A stretch of 5,590 bases of DNA from Chloroflexota bacterium (GTDB lineage Bacteria; Chloroflexota; Limnocylindria; Limnocylindrales; Limnocylindraceae), in NCBI GenBank assembly GCA_003476885.1, contig DMUR01000057.1, positions 1,517 through 7,106 on the forward strand, given 5' to 3'. This document shows positions 1 to 5,590 of this stretch, one piece after another. Under the pieces are notes generated by a model that was not told the DNA's origin, ran no database searches, and saw only the letters and a list, made by a program, of their open reading frames with translations. Position numbers and translations under genes: made by a program. How positions within the stretch are numbered: the stretch's first letter is position 1; every line of letters begins with the position of its first letter.

Positions 1-183
<183 letters not shown>

Positions 184-215
184 TCTCACCCGCCGCATCC
201 GATAGACTGCGCAGC

Positions 216-307
216 GGAGGGGTGCCGGAGTGGTTGAACGGAGCTGTCTTGAAAACAGCCCAGGCTGGTAACGGTCTGCGGGGGTTCGAATCCCTCCCCC
301 TCCGCCA
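216..307 (+). tRNA. tRNA-Ser(UGA), CCA encoded
   Basis: All arms fold. The acceptor stem pairs 216-222 (GGAGGGG) with 297-303 (CCCCTCC), 7 of 7 Watson-Crick, followed by discriminator G304 and an encoded CCA at 305-307. The D stem is 225-227 with 239-241. The anticodon stem is 243-247 with 255-259, with loop 248-254 carrying anticodon TGA at 250-252, which reads UCA and other UCN serine codons. The long class II variable arm typical of tRNA-Ser pairs 261-267 with 272-278 (two G-U pairs) around a GTAA loop. The T arm pairs 280-284 with 292-296 around TTCGAAT. G304 as discriminator and the long variable arm are the known SerRS identity elements. The gene directly follows serS, so enzyme and substrate tRNA may share a transcript. 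Confidence 0.98.
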
Positions 308-404
308 CACCGCATGAAGCGGCTCGGTCTCTGTGCCGGCTGCGCGGAGGCGCGCGAGATCACCAGTGGACGAGGTTCTGACTTCTTGCGCTGCGGTCTC
401 TCTG

Positions 405-436
405 ATCGCGACTCGCGCTACGCGCGATATCCGCGC
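405..436. terminator. Cluster of GC-rich inverted repeats between converging genes; weak terminator candidate
   Basis: Three mutually exclusive stems overlap here: 413-418 with 422-427 (TCGCGC/GCGCGA, 3-base loop), 405-410 with 423-428 (ATCGCG/CGCGAT, 12-base loop) and 422-426 with 432-436 (GCGCG/CGCGC, 5-base loop). The site lies in the 154-base gap between the tRNA-Ser gene on the + strand and the chorismate mutase stop on the - strand, where transcripts from both sides should end. No T run follows any stem on either strand, so it is not a standard intrinsic terminator. It could be a U-less hairpin, a Rho-dependent region, or chance pairing in CG-rich sequence. The rest of 308-461 shows no gene that I can support. 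Confidence 0.3.
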
Positions 437-461
437 CTCCCAGTAATGCGATGTGCCGGCT

Positions 462-740
462 TTACTCCTGCGACTCCGCTCGACGTGTCGCCGCCATCAG
501 CAGCTCCCAAAGCGCCCGAAGATCCTCGGGACTGAGCGCGCCAGCACCACGCGCGCTGATACGCGCCAACTGTTGCGCCTCTCGCTCTGGATCGTGCACT
601 GGGCGACCGAGCGCCGCCTTGGCGGCACCCGCCTCCAGTGCAAAATTCGTGCGCTCCTCCAAGAGTTTCAGCAGTTCGCTGTCAATGCGATCAATCTCGC
701 CGCGAATCTCGGCAAGACGAGCGGCGGGATCGCCGCTCAC
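462..740 (-). CDS. Chorismate mutase, AroQ class (type II), free-standing, 92 aa
   Basis: This small all-helical enzyme rearranges chorismate to prephenate, the branch point to phenylalanine and tyrosine. Its length matches the roughly 90-residue AroQ-class domain, with no fused dehydratase, dehydrogenase or DAHP synthase. Aligned by eye to the E. coli P-protein mutase domain, the active-site residues are R13 (R11), R30 (R28), K41 (K39), D50 (D48), R53 (R51), E54 (E52), T85 (S84) and E89 (Q88). The last two are substitutions; Glu at the final position is also known from yeast chorismate mutase. The GTG start at 740-738 overlaps the dehydroquinase stop as GTGA and has a near-perfect ribosome binding site, which fixes the start. 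The stop is TAA at 464-462. It is the last gene of the aro operon and consumes the product of AroC encoded upstream. No signal peptide is seen, so it is cytoplasmic. Gene naming for free-standing mutases varies, so no symbol is given. Confidence 0.93.
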   Translation of the reverse strand: MSGDPAARLAEIRGEIDRIDSELLKLLEERTNFALEAGAAKAALGRPVHDPEREAQQLARISARGAGALSPEDLRALWELLMAATRRAESQE

Positions 741-1246
741 GTGGTCACCTCCGCGCGCAGCTCGGCGATCAGCGCAACGGCGCGTTCGTAGCCTGCGGCG
801 AGCATGCCGCGCACTGCAACGGCGGCGACATCCTCAAGGAGGCTGATGTGGCGGAATGCTTCGCGCTCTTCAGGGTTGGAGAGGTGCACTTCGGCGAACG
901 GCCGCTCGACGGCCAAGAGTGCATCACGGAGGCTGACGCTGGTGTGCGTGAGTCCGCCAGGATTGATGATCACCCACGAGAAGTCGCGCACGTGGAGTCG
1001 GTCAATCAGATCGCCTTCGTGGTTTGATTGAAAGGAGTCAACGAGCGTCATCCCTGCAGCCTCTGCGGCGGCGGCAACACGCGTCTCAATCTCATCAAGG
1101 GTGGTCGTTCCGTAGCGCTCTGGCTCACGCTCGCCGAGCAGGTTGAGACTAGGGCCGTTGAGCAGCAGGATTTCGTCGCCAGCCGCATGTGCGCGCGTGC
1201 GCGGTGAGAGTTCTCCGGCGCGGATGCGTGTGGCTCGCTCGGTCAC
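737..1246 (-). CDS. aroQ: 3-dehydroquinate dehydratase, type II
   Basis: This cytoplasmic enzyme dehydrates 3-dehydroquinate to 3-dehydroshikimate, step 3 of the shikimate pathway; type II enzymes form dodecamers. Family hallmarks are present: LLLNGPSLNLLGEREPERYG (residues 27-46) with catalytic R40 and Y45, FQSNHEGDLID (72-82), the substrate-binding INPGGLTHTSVSLRDAL (94-110) with H101, and EVHLSN (119-124) with catalytic H121, followed by FRHIS (131-135). The GGLTHTS form is, as I recall, like actinobacterial enzymes. At 169 aa it is longer than the usual 145-150, because about 24 basic, Ala/Arg-rich residues precede the first strand. No in-frame ATG or GTG sits nearer the conserved start, and the GTG at 1246 overlaps the aroKB stop (GTGA) behind a good ribosome binding site, so the extension is probably real. 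After position 135 the sequence diverges from the common HSYIS ending, but the C-terminal helix is intact. Confidence 0.96.
   Translation of the reverse strand: MTERATRIRAGELSPRTRAHAAGDEILLLNGPSLNLLGEREPERYGTTTLDEIETRVAAAAEAAGMTLVDSFQSNHEGDLIDRLHVRDFSWVIINPGGLTHTSVSLRDALLAVERPFAEVHLSNPEEREAFRHISLLEDVAAVAVRGMLAAGYERAVALIAELRAEVTT
744..752 (-). promoter_or_regulatory. Shine-Dalgarno of chorismate mutase gene
   Basis: Read on the - strand, GGAGGTGA lies just before the GTG at 740, with 7 bases between GGAGG and the start. It is an 8-base match to the 16S rRNA tail and lies inside the final codons of the dehydroquinase gene. It decides the GTG start of the mutase. Confidence 0.85.
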
Positions 1247-2925
1247 CGTTTCCCTCCACTCCCCGCCAGCATCTGCGTGGCGGCACGTAGGACGAGGCTA
1301 GCAGGGACATCGTCGCGGATCTCGAATGCGCGCTCCGTTGCGAGGACCCAGCGAATCTTCCCGCCCGCAACCTTCTTGTCGCGCGTCGTGGCGTCAACCA
1401 GCGCGGCGGGGGACTCGCGGCGAGGAGCGACACCAAGGCCGAGCGCGTCCAGCAGTGCGAGCGCACGGGATGCGCGTGCTGCAGGGGTGACGCCGAGCTC
1501 TTGGCCGATGGTGAGCGCTGCGCGAAGCCCATAGCCGACCGCCTCGCCATGCAGGATGCCCTTGTAGTTTGCCGCCTGCTCCAGCGCATGCCCGAGCGTG
1601 TGCCCGAGGTTCAGGCTCATGCGCAAGCCCGCCTCTCGCTCATCGCCTGCGACGACGGTGCACTTCCACCACCCGGCGCGCTCCACGATCTCTGCATAGG
1701 TGCCGTCTTCATGCAGTGACGCGTCGCCTGCCGCGATGCGCGTTGCGCACTCTTCGAGGAGGGTGAAGAGGCGATCCTCACCGAGGAGTGCAATCTTCAC
1801 CGCCTCACCCATTGCTGCAACGATCTCCCGCGTTGGCAGGGAGCGCAGCGCATCCAAATCGGCGATCACGGCGATCGGTTGATGAAATGCGCCGACCAAA
1901 TTCTTCCCCTCTGGGAGGTCAACGCCCGTCTTCCCTCCCAGTGATGCATCCAGTTGCGCGGCGAGTGTGGTTGGGACGGCAACCCAGTCAATGCCGCGCA
2001 GATAGAGGGCGGCGAGGAGTCCCGCCGTGTCTGTCAGCGCGCCACCACCAACGGCAACGATGAGGTCGCCTCGCTCAATGCCAGCGGCGGCGAGAGTGCG
2101 CGCGGCCTCGTCGATCACGGTCAACTGCTTTGCCGACTCTCCGGACTTCAGCGTGAGCGGCGTCACGCTGATCTTTGCGCGCTTCAGCGCCGCAGCGATC
2201 GTTGCTCCGATCGCGCGCTCCGCATTCGGTTCACTCACCAAGACCACACGACGTGCGTTCCGTGTCCTCAAGACGCGGAGCAGCGACTCCGTTGCAATGC
2301 CGACGCCAAGATCCCACTGCCCTGATGGGAGGGCCGCCGAGAGGAGGTGACGTCCGCCACCGCGTGGCGAGTTTTGGAGGAGCTCAATGGCGGGCGCTGC
2401 GAGCGTTCCTGGACTCTTCTTGCTCTCCAGGCGTGCCCCGATCGCGTAGAAGCGCGATCGCTCTGCTCGGAGGGTGCGAAGTGTCTCCTCTGGGTCCCCT
2501 CGCTTCATCAGTGGGCGCACCACGCGCGCGGTTCGGAGCCTTCCAGCGATCACCGCATCTGGAGCGTCAAGCCAGAGGATGCGGGCGCACTGGCTGATCA
2601 CCCAACGGTTGCGCGGATCAACGAGCGTCCCGCCACCAAGTGCAACGATTCGACCAATGCCGAGTGCGGCAGCGGCGCCCCCAGCCGGCGGTGTGACCTC
2701 ATCAAGCGCGGCAACGGCAGAGCGCTCGCGGATGCGGAATCCCGCTTCACCTTCCCGCGCGAAGATTCCCTCCACGCTGTCTTTGGCAACCCCAGTGCTC
2801 GCAATGATGCTGCGATCAAGGTCGAGCAGCGGAACGTTCAGCTGCGCTGCGAGCCTACGTCCGAGGGAACTCTTCCCCACGCCGGGGAGGCCGACGAGTG
2901 CAAGGTTGCTCCGTCGCGTCCTCAT
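1243..2925 (-). CDS. aroKB: Bifunctional shikimate kinase / 3-dehydroquinate synthase fusion, 560 aa
   Basis: One uninterrupted frame carries two complete enzymes. Residues 1 to about 170 are shikimate kinase (shikimate + ATP to shikimate 3-phosphate): Walker A GLPGVGKS (12-19), DLD (35-37), FRIRE (63-67) with substrate-binding R64, GGG (97-99), and the lid RPL (137-139). Residues from about 200 are the NAD- and metal-dependent 3-dehydroquinate synthase (DAHP to 3-dehydroquinate): GES (262-264), GGG (293-295), PTTL (318-321), DASLGGKTGVD (326-336), KN (341-342), metal ligands E374, H442 and H459, plus K377, K421, R435, N439, H446 and DKK (516-518). By comparison with the Aspergillus domain, all expected catalytic residues are kept, so both activities should be live. 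Between FRIRE and GGG the kinase is about 12 residues longer than usual, with a Pro/Gly/Ala-rich insert. Residues 168-200 form a linker. The ATG is 6 bases after the aroC stop without a clear ribosome binding site, which suggests coupled reinitiation. AroKB fusions are known, for example in Bifidobacterium and Thermotoga. The two steps are not consecutive (steps 2 and 5). Confidence 0.96.
   Translation of the reverse strand: MRTRRSNLALVGLPGVGKSSLGRRLAAQLNVPLLDLDRSIIASTGVAKDSVEGIFAREGEAGFRIRERSAVAALDEVTPPAGGAAAALGIGRIVALGGGTLVDPRNRWVISQCARILWLDAPDAVIAGRLRTARVVRPLMKRGDPEETLRTLRAERSRFYAIGARLESKKSPGTLAAPAIELLQNSPRGGGRHLLSAALPSGQWDLGVGIATESLLRVLRTRNARRVVLVSEPNAERAIGATIAAALKRAKISVTPLTLKSGESAKQLTVIDEAARTLAAAGIERGDLIVAVGGGALTDTAGLLAALYLRGIDWVAVPTTLAAQLDASLGGKTGVDLPEGKNLVGAFHQPIAVIADLDALRSLPTREIVAAMGEAVKIALLGEDRLFTLLEECATRIAAGDASLHEDGTYAEIVERAGWWKCTVVAGDEREAGLRMSLNLGHTLGHALEQAANYKGILHGEAVGYGLRAALTIGQELGVTPAARASRALALLDALGLGVAPRRESPAALVDATTRDKKVAGGKIRWVLATERAFEIRDDVPASLVLRAATQMLAGSGGKR
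1251..1257 (-). promoter_or_regulatory. Shine-Dalgarno of aroQ
   Basis: On the - strand GGAGGGA precedes the GTG at 1246, with 6 bases between GGAGG and the start. It is formed by the codons for the last Gly-Gly-Lys of AroKB. It supports the GTG start and hence the N-terminal extension of the dehydroquinase. Confidence 0.75.
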
Positions 2926-2931
2926 CGGGAT

Positions 2932-4221
2932 TTAGTCGTCGCCGCCGGAGCCTGCGGCGCTTGTCCCACTCGCATCTGTCTCTGGATCGTGTGCGCCGCC
3001 AGCGACCGGTGCGCTGCGCGGTGTTGCAGCTCGCGCGCGCAGTGCGTCAAGGTTTGCCCTGATCTCTTCGAGTGAGTCGCCACCAAGCTTCTCCAGCAGG
3101 AAGGGGATGAGTGCGAGGGCGACCATCGCTTCGCCAATCACGCCCGCCGCTGGGACCACGCTGATATCCGAACGTTCGTAGTGCGCCTTCTCCACCTTCT
3201 CACCGCTGATCAGATCTGCGGAAGGGAGCGGTCGGGCCAGGGTGCTGATTGGCTTCACCGCCGCGCGGATCACGAGTGGCTCGCCGTTGCTCACGCCGCC
3301 CGTCAGTCCACCGGCACGATTCGTGCGGTGTACCCACGCGCCGGCCGCAGTGCGCCCTTCAATCACGTCATGAACCTCTGATCCAAAGATGCGGGTCTGC
3401 TCAAAGCCGAGACCGAACTCCACCCCCTTGACGCTCTGGATGCTCATCACCGCTTGCGCGAGTGCCGCATCAAGTCGACGATCCCAGTGCACATAGGAGC
3501 CGAGTCCGATCGGCAGACCCTTCACCACGACTTCAAAGATTCCACCAACGGTGTTCCCCGCCTCACGCGCCTCATCAATGCGAGCGACCATGCGCGCCTC
3601 CGCGGCCGGATCAGGGCAGCGCAGCGGGCTCTCTTCAGACTCCTCGCGCGTCCGCGTGCACGCCTGTGGGTCCACGGCCACACCGCCGACCTCCGCAGTG
3701 AACGACCAGATCTCCACGCCGAGCGCGCTGAGCAGCGACTTCGCCACACCCCCCGCGGCAACGCGCGCCGTGGTCTCGCGCGCCGATGCGCGCTCGAGCA
3801 CATTGCGAACATCATCAAAGCCGTACTTGAGTGCGCCGGCGAGATCCGCGTGTCCTGGGCGGACGCGGGTGACGGGGATTGCGCGCTTCGTCCCTTCTGC
3901 AGCACTTGCGGCAAGCTCGGCCGCATCTTCGGCGCTCAGTGGCTCCACCTGCATCACGCGCGTCCAGTTCTCCCAGTCGCGATTCTCAATCAGCAGAAGG
4001 ATGGGGGAGCCGAGCGTGAGACCGTGTCGGACGCCGCTGCGAATGCGCGCGTGGTCCTGTTCAATCTTCTGACGCGCCCCGCGACCGTAGCCGCCCTGTC
4101 GGCGCTTTAGGTCAACGGCGATCGCCACTTCGGTGAGCGGAACTCCAGCGGGCATCCCCTCGACGATGACGCCGAGTTCTGGCCCGTGTGACTCACCAGC
4201 GGTCAAGAATCGAAAACTCAC
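2932..4221 (-). CDS. aroC: Chorismate synthase
   Basis: This FMN-dependent cytoplasmic enzyme converts EPSP to chorismate, the last shared step to aromatic amino acids, folate and quinones; it needs reduced flavin. All family signatures are present: GESHGPELG (9-17) with invariant H12, GGYGRGAR and [20 protein letters not shown] (43-72), [14 protein letters not shown] (121-134) with invariant H124, [13 protein letters not shown] (139-151), the core [20 protein letters not shown] (247-266), [12 protein letters not shown] (304-315) and RSD...VPAA (350-359). The GTG start at 4221 overlaps the aroE stop (GTGA) and puts [12 protein letters not shown] at the normal N-terminus. At 429 aa it is somewhat longer than most bacterial forms, because the last 30-odd residues (from about 398) are a Gly/Ala/Ser/Asp-rich, probably disordered acidic tail ending in GSGGDD. 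The stop is TAA at 2934-2932. Confidence 0.98.
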   Translation of the reverse strand: MSFRFLTAGESHGPELGVIVEGMPAGVPLTEVAIAVDLKRRQGGYGRGARQKIEQDHARIRSGVRHGLTLGSPILLLIENRDWENWTRVMQVEPLSAEDAAELAASAAEGTKRAIPVTRVRPGHADLAGALKYGFDDVRNVLERASARETTARVAAGGVAKSLLSALGVEIWSFTAEVGGVAVDPQACTRTREESEESPLRCPDPAAEARMVARIDEAREAGNTVGGIFEVVVKGLPIGLGSYVHWDRRLDAALAQAVMSIQSVKGVEFGLGFEQTRIFGSEVHDVIEGRTAAGAWVHRTNRAGGLTGGVSNGEPLVIRAAVKPISTLARPLPSADLISGEKVEKAHYERSDISVVPAAGVIGEAMVALALIPFLLEKLGGDSLEEIRANLDALRARAATPRSAPVAGGAHDPETDASGTSAAGSGGDD

Positions 4222-5111
4222 TTCACCCCTCCTAGTCCTTCGGACGACCCTTTTCTCTCCTTAGATGATGCCGCGGCGGCGGCGAGTGCGTCACGCATGA
4301 TGCTGATTGGTGCGGGCCGCCCCGTCCAGAGCTCAAACGATGCGGCACCCTGCAGAAGGAGCATCTCAAGTCCGTCGGTCGCCTCAGCACCAGCGGCGCG
4401 TGCACTTCGTACCAGCGCGGTCCCGCCCGGGGCGTAGACGACGTCAATGACGTACTGGCCTTCGCGGAATGCGGCGGCGGGGAGTGCGGGGGCGTCGTTC
4501 GGATCGAGTCCGACGCTCGTAGCCTGGATGACGATCCCCACGCGCGCCGCCTCTTCTACAAGGATCGATTCGTGCCACGGAACGGCTCGGATGGCGAGGT
4601 GCGGCCACGACTTCTGCGCCGCAGCAACCACCTGCTCGGCGCGACGTAGGTGACGATTCGTGATGCTGATCTGGCCAACCGCCGCACCAACCAGCGCGGC
4701 AACTGCGGCGCGTGCCGCTCCGCCTGCGCCAAGGATCAGTGCCGCCCGCGGCATGCGGCGTCCATCAAGCAGCGCATCGAGTGAGCCGCGAAGCCCCGCA
4801 ACATCTGTGTTGCGTCCCACGAGACGACTCCCTGCGCGCGTGATCGTATTGACCGCCCCGATACTTGCGCACTCCTCTGTCACCGAATCAAGGAGTGCAC
4901 CGATCGTCTCCTTGTGCGGGATCGTGACGTTGGCACCAATCACGTCCGCATCTGCACGCAGTGCGGCCACGGCGGCGGCGAGTTCCTTCGGCGGAACATC
5001 CATCACCTCATAGCGAACGGGGAGCCCCACGTGGTCGAAGGCGGCCTGCTGAAAGGCGGGCGAGAGACTCTGCTTCACCGGGTGCCCTAAGAGCACGATG
5101 CGCTTACTCAT
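4218..5111 (-). CDS. aroE: Shikimate dehydrogenase (NADP+)
   Basis: It reduces 3-dehydroshikimate to shikimate with NADPH, step 4 of the pathway, in the cytoplasm. The N-terminal substrate domain shows HPVKQSLSP (10-18), whose two Ser bind shikimate, and [10 protein letters not shown] (59-68) with catalytic K67. AVNT (86-89) and GRNTD (99-103) with catalytic D103 follow. The nucleotide-binding domain has GAGGAARA (128-135) and the NADP 2'-phosphate contact TNRHLRRAE (151-159), where His replaces the common Thr after Asn-Arg. The usual NAT motif reads QATSVGL (from about 196). The C-terminal [11 protein letters not shown] (246-256) and WTG complete the family pattern. Length is 297 aa, slightly long because of a Ser/Lys/Gly-rich tail of about 15 residues that also holds the aroC ribosome binding site. 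The ATG at 5111 overlaps the aroA stop (ATGA); no convincing Shine-Dalgarno precedes it, so translation is probably coupled to aroA. Confidence 0.97.
   Translation of the reverse strand: MSKRIVLLGHPVKQSLSPAFQQAAFDHVGLPVRYEVMDVPPKELAAAVAALRADADVIGANVTIPHKETIGALLDSVTEECASIGAVNTITRAGSRLVGRNTDVAGLRGSLDALLDGRRMPRAALILGAGGAARAAVAALVGAAVGQISITNRHLRRAEQVVAAAQKSWPHLAIRAVPWHESILVEEAARVGIVIQATSVGLDPNDAPALPAAAFREGQYVIDVVYAPGGTALVRSARAAGAEATDGLEMLLLQGAASFELWTGRPAPISIMRDALAAAAASSKERKGSSEGLGGVK
4228..4233 (-). promoter_or_regulatory. Shine-Dalgarno of aroC
   Basis: On the - strand AGGAGG stands 6 bases before the GTG at 4221, inside the codons of the last residues of AroE. It fixes the non-ATG start of aroC. 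Confidence 0.85.
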
Positions 5112-5590
5112 GCTGGTGTGCCGTGCGCCGCGCCGCCTGCAACTCGGGCAGCGTCGTCAAAGAAGGATGGGTAGCTCACCGCGGCCGCCTCCGGTTCATC
5201 GATCTCGACCGCCCCTCCGCCAACGAGGGCCGCCACCGCAAAGGTCATCGCCAGGCGGTGATCCCCGCGGACGGCGGGAGCTCCACCCTTCGGTCGCTCG
5301 CCGCCGACAAAGTGCAGGTCGTCCCCCTCAACACGGACGTGGAGGCCGAGCTGTGTCAGGCCATCCGCGACTCCTGCAATGCGGTCGCTCTCCTTCGCTC
5401 GGAGTTCCCCAGCGCCGCGGATGCTGGTTGCACCGCGCGCCATCGTTGCCGCGAGCGAGAGGATCGGCATCTCATCGATGGCGAGCGCCACATCCTCGGG
5501 TGTGATCTCCACGCCGTGGAGGTCGGCACTACGAACACGAAGGTCGCCGACCGGTTCACCTGAACCGTCATCTGGGCCTGGCGTCTCTTC
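5108..5590 (-). CDS. aroA: 3-phosphoshikimate 1-carboxyvinyltransferase (EPSP synthase), C-terminal 160 residues
   Basis: The frame is open from the window edge at 5590 to TGA at 5110-5108, so the 5' part lies outside. The enzyme joins shikimate 3-phosphate and phosphoenolpyruvate to EPSP, step 6, and is the glyphosate target. Visible hallmarks on the fragment are EPVGDLRV (12-19), the DEMP motif (39-42) holding the catalytic Asp (D313 in E. coli), LRAKESDRI with the Lys-Glu pair (E341 in E. coli), RGDHRLAM (the NDHRMAM equivalent) and the terminal VSYPSFF. The last motif lacks the Lys found at E. coli K411, as in Bacillus-type enzymes that read SYPTFF. An in-frame ATG at 5512 is internal, because conserved EPSP synthase sequence continues upstream of it. 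The stop overlaps the aroE start by 4 bases. The residues that mainly determine glyphosate sensitivity are not in the window. Confidence 0.97.
   Translation of the reverse strand, partial: EETPGPDDGSGEPVGDLRVRSADLHGVEITPEDVALAIDEMPILSLAATMARGATSIRGAGELRAKESDRIAGVADGLTQLGLHVRVEGDDLHFVGGERPKGGAPAVRGDHRLAMTFAVAALVGGGAVEIDEPEAAAVSYPSFFDDAARVAGGAAHGTPA

Noticed and set aside
203..208. TAGACT as a -10 box for the tRNA-Ser gene
   Set aside because: It matches TATAAT at four of six bases and is suitably placed, but the -35 region at the right distance (CTGATC at 180-185) matches only three of six bases, so an independent promoter is not supported.
332..461. Direct repeat TGTGCCGGCT at 332-341 and 452-461
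   Set aside because: A single 10-base GC-rich pair with no inverted ends, no third copy and no associated gene is within chance expectation.
2347..3075. 242-residue open frame on the + strand
   Set aside because: It lies antisense to aroKB and aroC, has no recognisable motif, and is the kind of long shadow frame that high-GC coding sequence produces on the opposite strand. The same applies to the other + strand frames from 314 to 5563.
4218..4221. T-box or attenuator control of the aro operon inside the window
   Set aside because: Junctions between genes are 4-base overlaps or a 6-base gap, leaving no leader. Any such control would lie upstream of the operon start beyond 5590.
5108..5512. 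A 134-residue aroA starting at the ATG at 5512
   Set aside because: The same frame stays open to 5590 and encodes conserved EPSP synthase sequence (GEPVGDLRV), so that ATG is internal and the gene is truncated only by the window edge.

Overview
This is a gene-dense, high-GC bacterial window holding ordinary core metabolism: the 3' end of a seryl-tRNA synthetase gene and a serine tRNA gene on the + strand, facing a compact aromatic-amino-acid (shikimate/chorismate) operon on the - strand. No mobile element, CRISPR array, phage gene or defence system is visible, and I do not see an undescribed system. The noteworthy features are the architecture of the aro operon and the shikimate kinase/dehydroquinate synthase fusion inside it.

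Layout. Positions 1-183 encode the last 60 residues of SerRS (serS). A complete tRNA-Ser(UGA) gene with a long variable arm and an encoded CCA follows 32 bases later (216-307). Positions 308-461 are a short convergent intergenic region with a cluster of GC-rich inverted repeats but no T tract. From 5590 down to 462 everything is read on the - strand, in transcription order: aroA (EPSP synthase, 3' part only), aroE (shikimate dehydrogenase), aroC (chorismate synthase), aroKB (shikimate kinase fused to 3-dehydroquinate synthase), aroQ (type II 3-dehydroquinate dehydratase) and a free-standing AroQ-class chorismate mutase.

Function. Together the six - strand genes supply every step from DAHP to prephenate: DHQ synthase, dehydroquinase, shikimate dehydrogenase, shikimate kinase, EPSP synthase, chorismate synthase, chorismate mutase. 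Only DAHP synthase and the prephenate-processing enzymes are missing, and they may lie beyond 5590 or elsewhere. Four of the five junctions are 4-base start/stop overlaps (ATGA or GTGA) and the fifth has a 6-base gap, so a single transcript with coupled translation is very likely. Three of the downstream genes start with GTG behind strong Shine-Dalgarno sequences embedded in the last codons of the previous gene.

Organism. The high GC, GTG starts, strong GGAGG-type ribosome binding sites, type II dehydroquinase with a GGLTHTS motif (as I recall in actinobacterial enzymes) and the AroKB fusion point to a bacterium, perhaps of the Actinomycetota/Chloroflexota kind. The gene order aroA-aroE-aroC-aroKB-aroQ resembles, from memory, that of Thermotoga maritima, so phylum cannot be decided from this window.
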